This document shows, one piece after another, positions 62,248 to 64,000 of a stretch of DNA of 64,000 nt. The stretch is from NCBI GenBank assembly GCA_020634875.1, contig JACKAX010000009.1:44143-108142 (forward strand), in the 5' to 3' direction. Within the stretch, counting starts at the first letter, position 1. Each line of letters starts with the position of its first letter. Position numbers and translations under genes: made by a program. The stretch comes from Anaerolineales bacterium. GTDB taxonomy: Bacteria > Chloroflexota > Anaerolineae > Anaerolineales > JABWBV01. Below the pieces are notes generated by a model, which was given only the letters and a program-made list of their open reading frames with translations, was not told the origin of the DNA and did no database searches.

Positions 62248-63162
62248 TTATTCTATCCCCAAATCGGCATCGGTTTTATCCGCATCGGGGAAGAACAGGG
62301 GTTGACCAAATTTGTCCACGCCGAACTCGCCGATCACCGCTTGCGTCGCTGGGTCAATCATAAAATTGGCAAAAGCAATTGCGCCATCGTAGTTGGCGTT
62401 GGGCCATTTTTCCGGGTTTACGGTAATGACGTGGTAGACGTTCAATAAAGCGGCATCCCCTTCCACCAGAATTTCCAGGTCGAGGTTTTCTTTGTTCGCC
62501 AGGAAAGTCGCCCGGTCGGTCAGGGTGTAGGCCTGTTTTTCAGAAGCAATGGTGAGAGTCGCGCCCATACCCTGGCCGGAGTCGATGTACCAGGCCTGCC
62601 CGGTCGGGTCGGAACTGGTTTTGCCCCAGAGGCTGATTTCCATTTTGTTGGTGCCTGAGTCATCGCCACGGGTGATGAAGTTCGCGCCCGCATCCGCGAC
62701 CATCTGGAAGGCTTCCACCGCGGTGGGCGTGCCTTTGATGCCTGCTGGGTCGTTTGCCGGGCCGACGATGACAAAGTCGTTGTGCATGATCAGGAAACGG
62801 TCCTTGCCCCAGCCAGCCTCCATCAAGGCTTTTTCAGAAGCGGGCGCGTGAACCAGCAGCACATCCGCGTTGCCTTCTTCGGCCATTTTCAGGGCCGCGC
62901 CGGTTCCCACCGCCACAGTCTGGACGGTGTATCCCGTTTGTGCCTCAAACATGGGGATGAGGACATCCAGCAGACCGGAATCCTGCGTGGAGGTGGTTGT
63001 AGCCAGGATCAGCGCCGGGTTCGCAGGCGGTTCCGGCGCGGTTGTGGCTGCTGGAGAAGCGGGTTTACTGGTGGCCGGTTCGGGCGTTGCTTGCGCGCAG
63101 GCTGTCAAGAGCAGGGTCAGCACCATGCCCAAAATGAGGATTAATTTGATTGTGCGTTTCAT
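62248..63162 (-). CDS. tupA: Tungstate-binding lipoprotein of an ABC transporter
   Basis: 304 residues. The signal peptide ends in LLLTAC, so Cys at about residue 22 is lipid-modified. The mature start LATTTSTQDSGLLDVLIP is the TupA hallmark (TTTST.DSGLL), whose Thr/Ser residues hold the oxyanion. Further conserved blocks are LVHAP, ITRGDDSGTNKME and the end GQPLFFPDA. AGGAG lies about 11 bases before the ATG. It delivers tungstate to the permease encoded downstream. Tungstate uptake implies tungsten- or molybdenum-pterin enzymes elsewhere in the genome. Confidence 0.93.
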   Translation of the reverse strand: MKRTIKLILILGMVLTLLLTACAQATPEPATSKPASPAATTAPEPPANPALILATTTSTQDSGLLDVLIPMFEAQTGYTVQTVAVGTGAALKMAEEGNADVLLVHAPASEKALMEAGWGKDRFLIMHNDFVIVGPANDPAGIKGTPTAVEAFQMVADAGANFITRGDDSGTNKMEISLWGKTSSDPTGQAWYIDSGQGMGATLTIASEKQAYTLTDRATFLANKENLDLEILVEGDAALLNVYHVITVNPEKWPNANYDGAIAFANFMIDPATQAVIGEFGVDKFGQPLFFPDADKTDADLGIE

Positions 63163-63239
63163 AATTTCGTTTCTCCTGTGAAAAATTTTTCGTCACGCGT
63201 ATGAACGCGACCTTTAACATAAATCAATCAGATATTGTT

Positions 63240-64000
63240 TTAAAGTAAAACTTGTTCCCCACTATGCGTGGTGGCGTACCCCGGCAGGGCAGAAACTGTC
63301 TGCTGAAATTGGGCGGTTTGGAGGTAATCCAGGAGCGGGGCCAGGACAGTTTCCTGTTCGCGCGGCAGGATCAGATCATAGCGTTCCTCGAAAAGGGGAA
63401 TGAAGCCAAGATTGTGCTGCACGGCGGAGGCTTGCAGCCCTAGCGCGGCGTCCGCCTGTCCGTTGACGATGGCGCGGGCACAGGCGGTGTGGGTGTTGAC
63501 GAAGGTTCCGTAGCCTTCAATGGATTCGGAGGGGAGATATAGCCGTTCGAGTTCCCGGTCCAGCCAGAGACGGGTGCCGGAGCCAGGATTCCGGTTGATG
63601 AAACGGAGACCGGTTTGGGCCAGGTCGGAAACGTTGCGGACGCCCTTCGGGTTGCCAGGGGCCACGAGCAAGCCCTGGGTACGGTAAGCGAAAGTGATGA
63701 TGTCCATCGCGCGGTCGGGGAACAAATGACGGACAAAGGGGGTGTTGTATTCCCCGTTTGTATCCAGTAGGTGTGCACCGGAGACCTGGCATAAGCCCTG
63801 GCGCAGGTTGGCTAACCCGTCCAGACTGCCAACGGGGAGGGTCAGGAGCGTGAAGTACTCGGCGAGGGCTTCACCAGCTTTTTCCAAGGCCAGATCGTGA
63901 CTGCCTGAGCATACAATGGTAGGTTTGTCGCTAATGGGCAGAATGAGTTCCTGTAATAACAATGCCTCAGCTTTGGCGCGGTAGTATTTTTCCGTCACTT
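63240..64000 (-). CDS. PBP-like domain protein linked to tungstate/molybdate uptake, partial
   Basis: The frame runs to the window edge (the first visible possible start is GTG 63998), so the N-terminus is missing. The visible 252 residues match the periplasmic-binding-protein-like domain (PF12727, COG1910): IVCSGSHDLALEKAGEAL, GLLVAPGNPKGV, LRFINRNPGSGTR, HTACARAIVNGQADAALG. Most members are cytoplasmic and carry a DNA-binding HTH ahead of this domain, and the segment before it (TEKYYRAKAEALLLQE) fits such a linker. It precedes tupA by 77 bases on the same strand and is a good candidate for the oxyanion-sensing regulator of the operon. Confidence 0.85.
   Translation of the reverse strand, partial: VTEKYYRAKAEALLLQELILPISDKPTIVCSGSHDLALEKAGEALAEYFTLLTLPVGSLDGLANLRQGLCQVSGAHLLDTNGEYNTPFVRHLFPDRAMDIITFAYRTQGLLVAPGNPKGVRNVSDLAQTGLRFINRNPGSGTRLWLDRELERLYLPSESIEGYGTFVNTHTACARAIVNGQADAALGLQASAVQHNLGFIPLFEERYDLILPREQETVLAPLLDYLQTAQFQQTVSALPGYATTHSGEQVLL

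Noticed and set aside
63163..63239. Molybdenum/tungsten cofactor riboswitch before tupA
   Set aside because: The leader is only about 77 bases and shows no multi-helix structure of the Moco type.

Overview
The window looks like a chromosomal piece of a Chloroflexota bacterium, most likely Anaerolineae or a near relative. This rests on gene content, not on any marker-gene search: several giant BTAD (SARP/AfsR-like) regulators fused to ATPase and TPR domains, very large secreted beta-rich proteins with CSLREA, choice-of-anchor, P-domain, PKD, Calx-beta, FG-GAP and NEW3-like modules, secreted proteins with repeats of the YGYPVTE type, and large multihaem cytochromes. G+C is moderately high, with AT-rich islands at about 8.5-9.1 kb and 40.6-41.4 kb. 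I see no rRNA, tRNA or CRISPR array.

Layout. 0-1.1 kb: the 3' end of a degenerate IS200-like transposase, its terminator, a cluster of hairpin repeats and a DUF4160/DUF2442 pair. 1.2-8.4 kb: DNA polymerase I (polA), a TPR scaffold protein and two membrane-anchored proteins. 9.1-12.5 kb: a 1120-residue secreted protein. 12.6-35.9 kb: a 23-kb block of genes all on the minus strand, encoding a 3254-residue secreted protein, two beta-helix proteins, an SMR-like membrane protein, small proteins, a BTAD-ATPase-TPR regulator and a four-gene translationally coupled operon led by another beta-helix/Calx-beta surface protein. 36.1-39.2 kb: a second BTAD regulator, divergent from that operon. 39.2-40.5 kb: an IS630-family element inserted in a hairpin repeat. 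40.8-44.7 kb: two attC-like sites, one after a HAD hydrolase and one after a TetR-controlled oxidoreductase module, followed by gene debris. 44.7-52.9 kb: an apparent multihaem cytochrome and surface-protein locus (25 and 12 CxxCH motifs, an FG-GAP protein, a choice-of-anchor-O-like protein), heavily frameshifted. 53.1-60.7 kb: two more BTAD regulators flanking a GNAT acetyltransferase. 60.8-64 kb: a tungstate-type ABC transporter and the partial gene of a linked PBP-like protein.

How the parts may work together. Three minus-strand promoters share one architecture: two TGATCG hexamers 11 bp apart, then exactly 9 bp, then a -10 hexamer. They stand before the 3254-residue protein, the SMR-like gene (followed by two beta-helix genes) and the 794-residue surface-protein operon. 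Direct repeats with 11-bp spacing just upstream of -10 are the known binding style of SARP/BTAD activators, and BTAD regulators lie inside and beside this block. I infer a surface-protein regulon under BTAD control. Many of the secreted proteins also end in a short aromatic-[LI]-P-[LIA] motif (for example IYLPLVIR) that resembles none of the standard sorting tails and may be a lineage-specific export or anchoring signal. A family of proteins of about 65-75 residues recurs beside these genes, twice coupled to a surface-protein gene by ATGA overlap.

Caution: from about 46.7 to 53.8 kb, and inside the regulator at 57.4-60.7 kb, many single-base indels break or displace reading frames, often at homopolymers. 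Sequence alone cannot separate consensus error from real decay.
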